Shown: positions 26,015 to 34,964, counted from the first letter of the stretch. The stretch: 64,000 nucleotides of DNA from Halalkalicoccus sp. CG83 (GCF_037081715.1 NZ_JAZDDH010000001.1:558001-622000), one strand, 5' to 3'. The notes: generated by a model from the sequence alone, not told the origin. A program made the numbers and translations.

Positions 26015-26557
26015 ATGGAGCCCGAACGATCGATCGGTCGTCGCCGATTCGTCTCGCGCGCCGGTGTGCTCTGTCTCCTCGCGCTCGCGGGCTGTACGGA
26101 CGACGGCGAGGACGGCGGTGACGAGAACGCCGACACCGAGGTCACCGCGACGGAGGACGGCAACGGGGAGAACGGAACGGAGGAGGGGATCGAGGCGGGT
26201 GACGAGAACGAGACGGAGGCCGTAGAGGAGGAGCCGCCGGTCCCGGAGATCGAGGGGGCGAACGTCTTCGTCGAGGTCGTCGACGAGGAGGGGGTCCCGG
26301 TCCCCGGCGCGACGGTCACCGTCACCGGCGGCACGTACGACGGGGCGACGTTCGAGACCGACGCCGGCGGCGGCGTGATCCTGCAGGACGTCGAGCCGGG
26401 CGAGTACGTGATCGCCGCGACGACCGACGCGGGCGAGGACGAGCGGGCGGTCTCGATCGAGGAGGAGGAGGACGCGCACGTCACCCTGACGGTTCCGACC
26501 CCGAGAGCGGCGGACAACGAGAGCGACGGGGGGAACGAAACCGAGGACGACGCCTGA
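26015..26557 (+). CDS. Lipoprotein with carboxypeptidase-regulatory-like (Ig-fold) domain
   Basis: A 180-residue twin-arginine lipoprotein (RR at about 8-9, Cys near 28 in LALAGC). An Asp/Glu/Gly-rich linker extends to about residue 75. A single beta-sandwich follows: ANVFVEVVDEEGVPVPGATVTVTGG...GGVILQDVEPGEYVIAATTDAG. This is the CarboxypepD_reg pattern, in which a VxxxGxPVxGAxVxV strand is followed by a FxxxxLxPGxYxxxV strand. An acidic tail ends the protein. Such domains are structural or adhesive. No clear TATA element is visible, and the neighbours give no functional clue. Confidence 0.75.
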   Translation: MEPERSIGRRRFVSRAGVLCLLALAGCTDDGEDGGDENADTEVTATEDGNGENGTEEGIEAGDENETEAVEEEPPVPEIEGANVFVEVVDEEGVPVPGATVTVTGGTYDGATFETDAGGGVILQDVEPGEYVIAATTDAGEDERAVSIEEEEDAHVTLTVPTPRAADNESDGGNETEDDA

Positions 26558-26761
26558 CTCGTCGACCGAACTGCCCGTCGATCCGAGCGGGACCTGCGGC
26601 CGGTTCGGCTCTCGAGGGAGCCTCGACGGGCCGGCCGAGGGACGCGACGGTCGTCCCCGCGGTGAGGGATTTAATGACACGATCGGGACGTTCGTCCGCC
26701 GGAGGCAGGTGAGAACAGTAGGTTTATCAAGCGTTCGAGGCAAGGGTGAGCAAATTACTCC

Positions 26762-28009
26762 ATGGAGGCAACCTTGACGACACAAACGCAACAACCGGAG
26801 GTGAACATCGGACTCGTCGGCCACGTCGACCACGGGAAGACGACGCTCGTGCAGGCGCTTTCCGGGTCGTGGACCGACCAGCACTCGGAGGAGATGAAGC
26901 GCGGTATCTCGATCCGGCTGGGATACGCCGACGCGACGCTCCGGCGCTGTCCGGGCGTCGAGGAGCCCGGGTGTTACACCATCGAGGAGACCTGCCCCGA
27001 CGGCAGCGAGAGCGAGGTCCTTCGGACGGTGTCGTTCGTCGACGCGCCGGGCCACGAGACGCTGATGGCGACGATGCTCTCGGGCGCGTCGATCATGGAC
27101 GGCGCCGTGCTGGTGGTGAGCGCCACCGAGGACGTCCCCCAGCCCCAGACCGAGGAACACCTGATGGCGCTCGACATCATCGGAATCGAGAACATCGTCA
27201 TCGCCCAGAACAAGGTCGACCTCGTCGACCGCGAACGCGCAGAGCAGAACCACCAGCAGATCCAGGAGTTCGTCTCGGGAACGGTCGCGGAGGACGCCCC
27301 GATCGTCCCGATCAGTGCCCAGCAGGAGGTCAACATCGACCTGCTGATCAACGCGCTCGAGGAGGAGATCCCCACGCCCGAGCGCAACCCCGGCGCCGAC
27401 ACCCGGATGCACGTCGCGCGGAGCTTCGACATCAACCGTCCGGGAACGACCTGGCAGGACCTCACCGGCGGCGTGATCGGCGGCAGCCTCGTCTCCGGCC
27501 GCCTGACGGTCGAGGACGAACTCGAGATCCGCCCCGGCCGCGAGGTCGAGGAGGGCGGCCAGTCGGAGTGGCAGTCGATCCACACCGACGTCCGGTCGGT
27601 GCAGGCCGGCGGCACCCAGGTCGACGAGGCCACCCCCGGCGGCCTGCTCGGCGTCGGCACCGGCCTCGATCCGAGCCTGACGAAGGGCGACGCGCTCGCG
27701 GGCCAGATCGCGGGCACGCCCGGCACGCTCCCGCCCACCTGGGAGTCGTTCACCATGGACGTCGACCTCCTCGAGCGCATCGTCGGCGCCGAGGAGGGCG
27801 AGACCGTCGAGGAGATCAGCACGGGCGAGCCGCTGATGATGACGATCGGCACCGCCACGACCGTCGGCGCGGTCACGAGCGCCCGCGAGGGCGAGTGTGA
27901 GGTCAGCCTCAAGCGACCCGTCTGTGCGCCGGACGGCGCGAAGATCGCGATCAACCGCCGGGTCGGGACGCGCTGGCGGCTCATCGGCATCGGGACGCTG
28001 AAGGAGTAG
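26762..28009 (+). CDS. eif2g: Translation initiation factor aIF2 subunit gamma
   Basis: A 415-residue GTPase that carries Met-tRNAi to the small ribosomal subunit in the aIF2 complex. The G1 loop GHVDHGKTT lies at residues 20-28; switch II is [15 protein letters not shown], and NKVD (G4) and SAQQEVN (G5) follow. A cysteine-bearing insert ([18 protein letters not shown]) corresponds to the zinc knuckle. EF-Tu-like domains II and III fill the rest. The TATA-like TTTATCA at 26723-26729 gives a leader of about 10 bases. It heads the run aIF2-gamma, PIN, Rpo7, Spt4, dephospho-CoA kinase. Confidence 0.97.
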   Translation: MEATLTTQTQQPEVNIGLVGHVDHGKTTLVQALSGSWTDQHSEEMKRGISIRLGYADATLRRCPGVEEPGCYTIEETCPDGSESEVLRTVSFVDAPGHETLMATMLSGASIMDGAVLVVSATEDVPQPQTEEHLMALDIIGIENIVIAQNKVDLVDRERAEQNHQQIQEFVSGTVAEDAPIVPISAQQEVNIDLLINALEEEIPTPERNPGADTRMHVARSFDINRPGTTWQDLTGGVIGGSLVSGRLTVEDELEIRPGREVEEGGQSEWQSIHTDVRSVQAGGTQVDEATPGGLLGVGTGLDPSLTKGDALAGQIAGTPGTLPPTWESFTMDVDLLERIVGAEEGETVEEISTGEPLMMTIGTATTVGAVTSAREGECEVSLKRPVCAPDGAKIAINRRVGTRWRLIGIGTLKE

Positions 28010-28393
28010 ATGGGCGCGGTCTGTATGGACACCAACGCGCTGATGATGCCGATCGAATCCGGCGTGCGCGTGTTCGAGGAGCTCGAACGCCTCGTCCCCG
28101 AGGCCGAGCCGGTCGCACCCGAGGCGGTGGTCCGCGAACTTCGCGGACTGGCCGGGGGCGCCGGCGAGGAGGCGGTCGCCGCGAGCGTCGGACTCGACCT
28201 CGTACGCGAACACTGTCGGATCGTCGAGAGCCGGGAATCACACGCTGACGACGCCATCGTCTCGCTCGCCGCCGCGGGCGAGTTCGCGTACGTCGTCACG
28301 AACGACGGCCCGCTGCGCGGGCGCCTGCTCGACGCCGGCGTTCCAGTAATTGGTTTAAGGGGCCGGAACAAACTCGAAGTCACTCAACCATAA
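28010..28393 (+). CDS. PIN-domain protein (Fcf1/VapC-like)
   Basis: A 127-residue PIN-domain nuclease-like protein that starts immediately after the aIF2-gamma stop. Catalytic acids are visible in CMDTNALMMPIESG (first Asp), AVVRELRGLAG (Glu) and HADDAIVSLAA (Asp pair), with VVTNDGPLRGRLLDAGVPVIGLRG typical of the C-terminal strand. The same gene lies between aIF2-gamma and Rpo7 in other haloarchaea as far as I recall, so it is likely a conserved RNA-processing or ribosome-related protein rather than a mobile toxin. An alternative ATG lies five codons downstream. Confidence 0.85.
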   Translation: MGAVCMDTNALMMPIESGVRVFEELERLVPEAEPVAPEAVVRELRGLAGGAGEEAVAASVGLDLVREHCRIVESRESHADDAIVSLAAAGEFAYVVTNDGPLRGRLLDAGVPVIGLRGRNKLEVTQP

Positions 28394-28394
28394 C

Positions 28395-28967
28395 ATGTAC
28401 AAACGGGTTACACTCAAGGACACGGTCGAGGTGCCGCCGGAGAAGCTGGCGGACGTCTCGACCGACATGGTCCGCAAGCTGCTTCAGGACAAGCTCGAGG
28501 GTCGTATGGACGCGGGCGTCGGGTCGGTCGTCTCGGTCGTCGACGTTCGGGACATCGGGACGGGTGCCGTCCTCCCCAACCGACCCGGCGTCTACTACGA
28601 GGCGGAGTTCGACGCCGTCACGTTCGACCCCGAGATGCAGGAGGTGATCGACGGAACGGTCGTAGAAGTCGTCGAGTTCGGCGCGTTCATCGGGATCGGC
28701 CCCGTCGACGGGCTGTTGCACGTCTCGCAGATCTCCGACGAGTATCTCTCCTACGACGCCGAGAACCAGCAGCTCGCCTCGACGGAATCGAACCGAACGC
28801 TGGGCGTCGACGACGCCGTGCGCGCCCGGATCGTCACCAAGAGCATCGACGAGCGAAACCCTCGGGACTCGAAGATCGGGCTTACGGCCAAACAACCCGG
28901 CCTCGGCAAGCACGGCTGGCTCGAGGAGGAACGCGAGAGACGCCAGCAGGCGGCGGGTGACGACTAG
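28395..28967 (+). CDS. rpo7: DNA-directed RNA polymerase subunit Rpo7 (E')
   Basis: A 190-residue subunit of the polymerase stalk. The N-terminal RNP-like domain (MYKRVTLKDTVEVPPEKLADVS) is followed by an S1/OB domain (IDGTVVEVVEFGAFIGIGPVDGLLHVSQISDEYL). With Rpo4 it binds emerging RNA and helps promoter opening. An internal TTTAAG element near 28353-28358 lies about 40 bp upstream, so a private promoter inside the PIN gene is possible in addition to read-through. The stop is directly followed by the spt4 start. Confidence 0.96.
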   Translation: MYKRVTLKDTVEVPPEKLADVSTDMVRKLLQDKLEGRMDAGVGSVVSVVDVRDIGTGAVLPNRPGVYYEAEFDAVTFDPEMQEVIDGTVVEVVEFGAFIGIGPVDGLLHVSQISDEYLSYDAENQQLASTESNRTLGVDDAVRARIVTKSIDERNPRDSKIGLTAKQPGLGKHGWLEEERERRQQAAGDD

Positions 28968-29165
28968 ATGGCGCGGACCCGACTCGTCTGTCGTGACTGC
29001 CATCGGGTGCTCGACCCCGACGTCAACACCTGTCCCAACTGCGGATCGACCTCGCTCACCGAGGACTGGGCCGGCTACGTCGTCATCGCCCACCCCGAGG
29101 AGAGCGAGATCGCAAAGGAGATGCAGGTGACCGAACCCGGCGAGTACGCGCTGAAGGTCCGGTGA
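28968..29165 (+). CDS. spt4: Transcription elongation factor Spt4 (RpoE'')
   Basis: A 65-residue zinc protein. The cysteines LVCRDCHRVL and DVNTCPNCGS make the four-Cys zinc site. The following strand and helix (EDWAGYVVIAHPEESEIAKEM) match Spt4, which binds the NGN domain of Spt5 and aids elongation. It follows rpo7 without a gap, and its TGA overlaps the next start, so it is part of one transcript. Confidence 0.95.
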   Translation: MARTRLVCRDCHRVLDPDVNTCPNCGSTSLTEDWAGYVVIAHPEESEIAKEMQVTEPGEYALKVR

Positions 29166-29743
29166 TGGGCGCCGGCGGCTCCGATCCCGACGCCGACCCG
29201 GAGGCTGCGGTCGTCCTCTCGCTGCCCGACTCCCTCCGGGGGGCGTTCAAGGACCCGCTGGGACCGATCGAGACCGACGCCGAACGCCTGGCCGGCGACG
29301 TCGTCGGCCCGCTCGTGACGGTCGGCGACGTCGTCACCTACCACTTCGAGCGGATCGGCCACACCCCGGACGTCGCGGTGGTCGACGGGCTCACCGAGCG
29401 CGATGCGGTCGACGACGACGTCGCCCGGACGCTCGAGGCGAGCGACGCCCGTCCGCGGGAGGCGACCAACCCAGCGGCGACCCTCTCGGCGTCGATACTC
29501 CGGACCCTTCGGGCTGCGATGGAGGCGCCCGAGCCGACCGTGATCGACGTCGACGGCGAGGAGGACCTCGTGACGCTGCCCGCGATCGCGATCGCGCCCG
29601 AGGGCGCGAGCGTCGTCTACGGTCAGCCCGGCGAGGGAATGGTCCACGTACGGGTGGACGAGGACGTCCGCGAGCGGGCGCGGGGGCTGCTCGATCAGAT
29701 GGACGGCGATCGAGAGCGGGCGTGGGAACTGCTGGAAGGATGA
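29165..29743 (+). CDS. GTP-dependent dephospho-CoA kinase (DUF359)
   Basis: A 192-residue protein of the archaeal DUF359 family, shown in Thermococcus to make coenzyme A from dephospho-CoA with GTP. Conserved points are the VLSLPDSLRGAFKDPLGPI start, GDVVTYHFERIGHTPDVAVVDGLTERD, EATNPAATLS, IDVDGEEDLVTLPAIAIAPEGASVVYGQPGEG and a final VDEDVRERA. ATG 29165 is chosen; GTG 29162 one codon earlier is equally possible. It overlaps the spt4 stop by 1 bp and ends the informational operon. Confidence 0.88.
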   Translation: MGAGGSDPDADPEAAVVLSLPDSLRGAFKDPLGPIETDAERLAGDVVGPLVTVGDVVTYHFERIGHTPDVAVVDGLTERDAVDDDVARTLEASDARPREATNPAATLSASILRTLRAAMEAPEPTVIDVDGEEDLVTLPAIAIAPEGASVVYGQPGEGMVHVRVDEDVRERARGLLDQMDGDRERAWELLEG

Positions 29744-29780
29744 CGTCCCCGTAGGCGGTTCCGAGGACGATTCGGATCGT

Positions 29781-30575
29781 ATGCCGGCGTCGTCACGGAC
29801 GCCGACCGTGAGGAGATCGCACTCAGTGACTGCAGGGAATCAGCACCGCCCGGACGGGGAGGAACGCGACGACGGGGAGCCGACGGGCCGGACCGTCACG
29901 TTCGACCGTCACGGGGTTCGTGCTGGCTTTCTCACGACGCTCCCGATCGCCGTCGGAGTCGGCGGCTACGGGATCGCCTTCGGCGTGCTCGCCGCCCGGG
30001 CCGGACTGAGCGCCGCGGAGGCGGCGCTGATGAGCGCGACCGTCGTCGCGGGCGCCTCCCAGATCGTCGCCGTCGAACTCTGGGCCGAGCCGATCCCGAT
30101 CGCGACGATCCTGCTCGCGACGTTCGCGATCAACCTCCGCTACTCGCTGATGGGCGCGGCGCTCCAGCCGTGGTTCAGCCAGCTCTCGGCGAAGCAGGCC
30201 TACGGTAGCCTCTTTCTCATGGCCGACGAGAACTGGGCGCTGACGATGCGCGATCTCAGGTCGGGCAGCGGCCGGGGGGCGTTCCTCCTCGGGAGTGGCA
30301 TCGCCGTCTGGACGTTCTGGGTCGGCTCGACGGTCCTCGGAACGATCGCCGGCGGGGTGATCGGCGATCCCGCGGTCTACGGCATCGACTTCATCCTGGC
30401 GGCCGTCTTCGTCGCGCTCGCGGCCGAACTCTGGAAGGGTCGTTCGTCGCTCGTCCCCTGGACCGTCGCGCTCGTGACCGCGCTGCTCGCGGCCGAACTC
30501 CTCCCTGGCCAGTGGTACATCCTCGCCGGTGGAGCGGTCGCCGGCGCCGTCGAGGTGATCCGCTACGATGAGTGA
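29781..30575 (+). CDS. azlC: AzlC-family branched-chain amino acid exporter, large subunit
   Basis: A 264-residue membrane protein. An unusual hydrophilic N terminus of about 48 residues precedes the AzlC core: RAGFLTTLPIAVGVGGYGIAFGVLAARAGLS, then AINLRYSLMGAALQPWF (the RYxLM loop is diagnostic) and FLMADENWALTM. With AzlD it exports branched-chain amino acids or analogues. The long leader sequence makes the start uncertain; a later start near the core is possible. The end overlaps azlD by 8 bp. Confidence 0.85.
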   Translation: MPASSRTPTVRRSHSVTAGNQHRPDGEERDDGEPTGRTVTFDRHGVRAGFLTTLPIAVGVGGYGIAFGVLAARAGLSAAEAALMSATVVAGASQIVAVELWAEPIPIATILLATFAINLRYSLMGAALQPWFSQLSAKQAYGSLFLMADENWALTMRDLRSGSGRGAFLLGSGIAVWTFWVGSTVLGTIAGGVIGDPAVYGIDFILAAVFVALAAELWKGRSSLVPWTVALVTALLAAELLPGQWYILAGGAVAGAVEVIRYDE

Positions 30576-30882
30576 AGCATTATCGCTCGACCCGCTCGTC
30601 GTCGGCGTCGTGCTCGCGATGGCCGTCGTGACGTTCGTCACGAAGGTCGGCGGGCTGTGGCTGCTCAGCCGATTCGAGGTGAGCGATCGGCTCGAGAGCG
30701 GTATCTCCGTGCTTCCCGGCGCGATCGTGATCGCGATCCTCGGACCGGAACTCGCCGAAGGCGGTCCGGCGGAGTGGGCCGCGGCGGGCCTCACGCTGCT
30801 GGTGATGTGGCGAACGGGGAACATCCTGCTCGCGCTGATCGCCGGCGTGGTCGGCGTCGTGGCATTCAGGGCGCTCGCATAG
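30568..30882 (+). CDS. azlD: AzlD-family small membrane subunit
   Basis: A 104-residue protein with about four hydrophobic segments. It matches AzlD: VLAMAVVTFVTKVGGLWLLSRFEVSDRLESGISVLPGAIVIAIL, then a second pair of helices. It pairs with the large AzlC subunit in amino acid export. The overlapping start (ATG inside the end of azlC) indicates coupled translation and roughly equal amounts of the two subunits. Confidence 0.85.
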   Translation: MSEALSLDPLVVGVVLAMAVVTFVTKVGGLWLLSRFEVSDRLESGISVLPGAIVIAILGPELAEGGPAEWAAAGLTLLVMWRTGNILLALIAGVVGVVAFRALA

Positions 30883-30966
30883 TCGGGCCCGGGGCTACCG
30901 ATCGACGTTTCAGGATCCCGCCAGGAAACGGGTGATGTCGATACCGGATCGCCCTCCGACCCGAAC

Positions 30967-32109
30967 TCAGATCTCGTTGAGCTTCCGCAGGAGCTGACCC
31001 TCGTACTCCTCGTCGCTCTGGATCCCCTTCATCTCGAGGACGTTCCGTTCGAGCTTATCGAGCGCGACGTGGAAGGCGGCGTCGGCGCCGTAGCCCTCGC
31101 CGCTTCCGGCGACCTGTCCGCGGTTGGTCCGAACGCGGATCTGACACTGGATCAGCGGCGTCCCGCGGAGCTTCTCCTTGTGTTTCTGGAAGCGAACGTG
31201 GGCGTGGTGGACCTGCATCTCGCGGTACTTGTCGGTGACCCGGGCGATGTCCGTGCGGATGTCCTCCCGGGAGATGGCGTCGAGCAGGTCGATGTTGGTG
31301 ATCTGGACGTCCATCGCCTCCTCCTCGGTGAACGTGAGCGCACGAAGCACGTCCGTCTTGGTGACGACGCCGCCGACCTGGCGGTCGTTCGCGTCGAGCG
31401 TGACGACCAGCCCGTTGTAGTCGTCGTCGAACATCCGCGAGACGGCGGCGCTGACGGCCTCCTCGGGATCGGCGGTCCCGACGGGGCTGTTCATCACGTC
31501 GTAGACCGGAATGTCGAGGATCCGTTCGATGTCGCCCGCCCGGTCGCCGACGGTCGCCTTGTCCATGTCCCGGATGATGACGTCACGGAGGTCGTGAGTC
31601 GTGACGATGCCCTCGAGCCGGCCGTCGTCCGAGAGCACCGGCAGCCGGGAGATGCCGTGTTCGCGAAGCATGTTGATCGCCTGCCCGACCGTGGTGTCGC
31701 GGTTGACCGTGACGACGTCCTCGGTGTAGATCTGCTCGACGGTGATCGCGTCGAGGTGTTCGAGCACCGCCTCGAGGATGGCGTCGGCGGTGATGAGACC
31801 CGAGAGATCCTCGCCGTTGAAGACGGGCGCGGCCTTGGTGCCGCCCTCGACGAGCATCCGCGCGACCTCGCGGATGTCCTCGGCGCGGTCGATACGCGGT
31901 GCCGAGCGCATGAACGCCGAGGCCTTCGTGTTGTCTTCGACGTGGGACTGGAGGATCTGGCGCTCGGTCACGATCCCCGCGTACTCGCCGTCGTCGGTGA
32001 TCACAATCGCCTTGGGGTTCGATTCCTCGAAGGCGGCCCGGATCTTCCCGAAGCGTTCGCCGACGTCGGCCTCGGTGTAGTCGGTAGTCGCAATATCAGC
32101 GATATCCAT
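30967..32109 (-). CDS. Four-CBS-domain protein with C-terminal ribosome-hibernation (HPF-like) domain
   Basis: A 380-residue cytoplasmic protein. Two Bateman modules (four CBS repeats, about residues 1-270) bear the usual VxxGIVTxxD ends (e.g. LEGIVTTHDLRDVI). Residues about 280-380 (DVQITNIDLLDAI..., VHHAHVRFQKHKEKLRG, GYGADAAFHVALDKLERNVLEMK) resemble the beta-alpha fold of HPF/RaiA proteins, which park ribosomes in an inactive state. CBS pairs bind adenine nucleotides, so the protein may link energy state to ribosome hibernation (inference). A CCTAAAC element about 70 bp upstream suggests a leader that contains a 9-codon ORF. Confidence 0.85.
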   Translation of the reverse strand: MDIADIATTDYTEADVGERFGKIRAAFEESNPKAIVITDDGEYAGIVTERQILQSHVEDNTKASAFMRSAPRIDRAEDIREVARMLVEGGTKAAPVFNGEDLSGLITADAILEAVLEHLDAITVEQIYTEDVVTVNRDTTVGQAINMLREHGISRLPVLSDDGRLEGIVTTHDLRDVIIRDMDKATVGDRAGDIERILDIPVYDVMNSPVGTADPEEAVSAAVSRMFDDDYNGLVVTLDANDRQVGGVVTKTDVLRALTFTEEEAMDVQITNIDLLDAISREDIRTDIARVTDKYREMQVHHAHVRFQKHKEKLRGTPLIQCQIRVRTNRGQVAGSGEGYGADAAFHVALDKLERNVLEMKGIQSDEEYEGQLLRKLNEI

Positions 32110-32205
32110 CGTAACGGTCTCACTTCATCGTCCTCCGTAATCAACGTTAGTCATTCCCACGGTATCTCCGCCACCGTTTAGGCGGTTCCGACCCTCGACC
32201 GGAGC

Positions 32206-32523
32206 ATGCGACCCGACATCACGGTCCTCGGGCAGTATACGTATCTCGCGACGATCGTCTTCTGGGGCTCGATCGCCGCCGTCCTCCTGCGCCGGGCCGG
32301 CGCGCTCCGCCGAGCGGCGAAGACCGTCCTGTTGCTCTACCCGGTCGCGTACGTCTGGGACTGGTACACCCTCGAGGTCGGCGTCTTCGACATCATCGAG
32401 CGCACCGGAATCGACGTCGCGGGCATCCCCCTAGAGGAGCACTGCTTCATCGTGGTCGTCCCGTCGCTCACCATCGCGTTCCACGAGACTGTTCACGGCG
32501 AGCCGGGTTCGTCGTCGGACTGA
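32206..32523 (+). CDS. Single lycopene-cyclase domain (CrtYc/d-like) membrane protein
   Basis: A 105-residue protein with three membrane helices: ITVLGQYTYLATIVFWGSIAAVLL, then TVLLLYPVAYVWDWYT, then CFIVVVPSLTIAF. The IPLEEHCF loop corresponds to the conserved P-x-E-E motif of the heterodimeric-type lycopene/carotenoid cyclase domain. Archaeal cyclases of this type usually contain two such repeats in about 230-260 residues; here only one is present and no second copy is seen nearby. A GTTTAGG element about 27 bp upstream gives a leaderless start. It could be half of a heterodimer or a diverged relic. Confidence 0.75.
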   Translation: MRPDITVLGQYTYLATIVFWGSIAAVLLRRAGALRRAAKTVLLLYPVAYVWDWYTLEVGVFDIIERTGIDVAGIPLEEHCFIVVVPSLTIAFHETVHGEPGSSSD

Positions 32524-33227
32524 TCGCGACTGACGACGAACACCGGTACGGACGTCGCCTGGAGCAGCCGCTCGGGGCGGTCCCCGACGAAGAGATCGCG
32601 AAGCGACGGTGCGGCCTCGCCGATCACGACCGCGTCGTGAGTCGAGGCGATCTCCGCGATTCGCGGCACCGAACGTTCGCCGATCGCGACCTCGAGTTCG
32701 AACAGCGACGGGTCGAGGCCGCGCTCGACCAGTCGTTCGCGAGCCCCCCGAAGGAGGAGCTCGCTCTCGTCGCGGTACTCCTCCTCGCTCGCGACGTGGA
32801 CGAGCGTTACCCCCACCGTCACCTCGCGAACCAGCGTGACGACGAACTCGACGATCCGATCGAGGGCGGCGTCGCCGTGAAGCGGGACGAGCACCCGTTC
32901 GAGACGTTCGATCGGTCCCGGCCTGAGGACCGCGTCGGTTTCGTGTTGATCCCGCACCCGATCGATCGTCTCCTCGTGGTCGGGCGTGAACACCAGCATC
33001 GACTCGATCGACCGCCCCTCGGCGACGAACGGCGCCGCGAGCGTCTCGACCCGTGCGGTCGCCTCCTCCTCGCGCTGCTCGCGCGCCTGTTCGACGGGCG
33101 TCTGTTCGGGGATCGGAAAGTAGCCGAGCAACAGGACGTCGAACGGCTCGAGAAGGGTCAGGAGCTCGGGCGAGGGTTCCGGGTCGCTCGAGACGTCCAC
33201 CGGAACGAGCACTCGCGGACGGGACAT
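32493..33227 (-). CDS. Tandem universal-stress-protein (UspA) domains
   Basis: A 244-residue protein with two Usp folds. The first (RVLVPVDVSSDPEPSPELLTLLEPFDVLLLGYFP) is degenerate. The second (ERVLVPLHGDAALDRIVEFVV...VTLVHVASEEE...AVVIGEAAPSLRDLFVGDRPERLLQATSVPVFVV) keeps the G-x2-G-x9-(S/T) type nucleotide loop in diverged form. The gene lies just downstream of the amino acid permease, reading the same way, a pairing common in haloarchaea where the Usp partner is thought to modulate the carrier. Its 3' end overlaps the convergent cyclase-domain gene by 31 bp. Confidence 0.82.
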   Translation of the reverse strand: MSRPRVLVPVDVSSDPEPSPELLTLLEPFDVLLLGYFPIPEQTPVEQAREQREEEATARVETLAAPFVAEGRSIESMLVFTPDHEETIDRVRDQHETDAVLRPGPIERLERVLVPLHGDAALDRIVEFVVTLVREVTVGVTLVHVASEEEYRDESELLLRGARERLVERGLDPSLFELEVAIGERSVPRIAEIASTHDAVVIGEAAPSLRDLFVGDRPERLLQATSVPVFVVSRDQSDDEPGSP

Positions 33228-33273
33228 GGATACCCTTCAGTTCAGCCGGCGCGGGTATGAACGTTCGGGAGCC

Positions 33274-34617
33274 TCAGTCGTGGGCGCCCTTCAGCCGGAC
33301 GTCGCGGCCGTACGCGAGGTACCAGCCGGCAGCCCCCAGTAGCACGAGGAGGCCGACGACCTGCGAGAGGGGCGCCATGAAGGCGATCAGTCCGAAGCTG
33401 GCCGCGGCGCCCACGAGCGGCAACACCGGCGAGCCGGGCGCGCGGAAGTCGGGATCGTACCAGTCGGGATCGGTTCGGCGAAGCTGGACGAGCGTCACGC
33501 AGATCAGCCCGTACATCACCAGGTGGAGAAAGGAGGCGACCTCCGCGAGCACCTCGACTCGTCCGGTCAGAACGAGCAGGGCGATCGGCCCGCTCGCGAG
33601 CAGCACGGCGACGTGGGGCGTGTTGTAACGCCGGTTGAGCGTTCCGGCTTCCCCGGGGAGCAGGGCGTCGCTGCTCAGCGCGTAGATCGCCCGCGACGCC
33701 GAGAGGATCGAGGCGTTGGCGCTCGAGACGGTCGCGAGTAGGCCCGCGACGAGGATGGCGAGTGCGCCCGCGATACCGACGTAGCTGCGTGCGACCTCGA
33801 CGGGTGCGGTCTCGCCGAGCTCGGCGAGCCGCGCGCTGCCGAACGCGCTGGTCGAGACGTAGATCATCGTCACGTAGAGGACGCCGACGACGAGGACGCT
33901 CCCCACCATCGCGATCGGAAGGTTCCGACCCGGATCGCGGATGTCGCCGGCGACGGTCGCGACCTGGACGAACCCCAGATAGGAGGTGAAGACGAGTGCT
34001 GCGGTGGTGAAGACTGGGGCGATCCCGTAGGGGATGAACCGTTCCGGAGGGCTGGGCGCCCCGATGACGCCCAGCGAGTCGAGCATGCCGTAGGAGAGGA
34101 AGGCGACGAGGATGCTCAGCAGGAGGGCGACGATGACGTTCTGTAGCTCGCCGGCCTTCTCGGTTCCGCCGATGTTCACCGCCGTGAGGAGGACCGCGCC
34201 CGCGAGCGCGATGGCCGTGACGACCGTACCGCCGCCGCCGGCCCCCAGCAGGGCGGCGGCGTACTCGCCGAAGCCGACGAGGTAGAACGCCGAGGCGAAG
34301 ACGAGCCCGATCCAGAGGCTAATGCCGACGACGCAGCCCGGGAGCGTGCCGAACCCCCGCGAGATGAAGTAGTAGCCGCCGCCGCTCTTGGGCATCGCGG
34401 TCGCGAGCTCCGAGGCCGGAAGCGCGACCAGCAACGCGATGAGCGCGCCGATCCCGAACGAGACGGTCGCGGCGAGCCCCGCCCGTCCGGCCGCGATCCC
34501 CGGGAAGACGAAGATGCCCGCGCCGATCATCGTTCCGATTCCGATGCCGAGTGCCGCGCCGAGCCCGAGGGTGCGTTCGAGTTCGGACTCGGTCTCGACG
34601 GTGATCTCCGGGGCCAT
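33274..34617 (-). CDS. APC-superfamily amino acid permease
   Basis: A 447-residue permease with 12 membrane helices. The helix 1 motif GLGAALGIGIGTMIGAGIFVFPG carries the unwound GTMIGAGIF substrate site, followed by ALPASELATAMPKSGGGYYFISRGFG. The family imports amino acids or exchanges them for polyamines; specificity is not readable. A CTATAAGG element on the minus strand at 34643-34650 lies 29 bp before the ATG, so the mRNA is leaderless. The Usp gene follows 46 bp downstream. Confidence 0.88.
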   Translation of the reverse strand: MAPEITVETESELERTLGLGAALGIGIGTMIGAGIFVFPGIAAGRAGLAATVSFGIGALIALLVALPASELATAMPKSGGGYYFISRGFGTLPGCVVGISLWIGLVFASAFYLVGFGEYAAALLGAGGGGTVVTAIALAGAVLLTAVNIGGTEKAGELQNVIVALLLSILVAFLSYGMLDSLGVIGAPSPPERFIPYGIAPVFTTAALVFTSYLGFVQVATVAGDIRDPGRNLPIAMVGSVLVVGVLYVTMIYVSTSAFGSARLAELGETAPVEVARSYVGIAGALAILVAGLLATVSSANASILSASRAIYALSSDALLPGEAGTLNRRYNTPHVAVLLASGPIALLVLTGRVEVLAEVASFLHLVMYGLICVTLVQLRRTDPDWYDPDFRAPGSPVLPLVGAAASFGLIAFMAPLSQVVGLLVLLGAAGWYLAYGRDVRLKGAHD

Positions 34618-34664
34618 ACCGACGTGAGTGTCGGTCAGTCCTTATAGTTCGTCGGTGCCGAGGG

Positions 34665-34964
34665 TCAGAGGGTCCTGCCGCACTCGTGACAGGCGTCCAT
34701 CCCGGCGGCGTTGATCGTCCCACAGGAGGGACACCGGAGGACGTTCGATTCGGTTCCGGTGACCTCCTCGACGAACGACGCAAGCGAGTGCGAGCGCTCG
34801 ACCTGGCGGAGTTCCTCCTCGGTCAGCAGGCGATAGATCAGCTCCTCGTCGCCCATCGCCTCGAGCAGGCGGACCAGTCCGAGGAATAGGAGCGTAGGCA
34901 TGACGATCACGAAGACCGCGACCGCCAGCCGGAAGGCCATCGTCAGGCCGCTCGCCTCCTCCAT
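34665..34964 (-). CDS. Small membrane-anchored zinc-ribbon protein
   Basis: A 99-residue protein. One hydrophobic segment (FRLAVAVFVIVMPTLLFLGLVRLLEAM) near the N terminus is followed by a helical linker and a C-terminal zinc ribbon LRCPSCGTINAAGMDACHECGRTL (two CxxC pairs). Similar proteins are widespread in haloarchaea and have no known role. A CTTACTTG element about 25 bp upstream fits a leaderless start at 34964. It is divergent from the leader ORF and coiled-coil gene at 35045-35520. Confidence 0.75.
   Translation of the reverse strand: MEEASGLTMAFRLAVAVFVIVMPTLLFLGLVRLLEAMGDEELIYRLLTEEELRQVERSHSLASFVEEVTGTESNVLRCPSCGTINAAGMDACHECGRTL

Noticed and set aside
25946-28213. A 755-codon minus-strand open frame opposite aIF2-gamma and the lipoprotein gene
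   Set aside because: Antisense shadow of conserved genes; no motif, no promoter and no plausible start.
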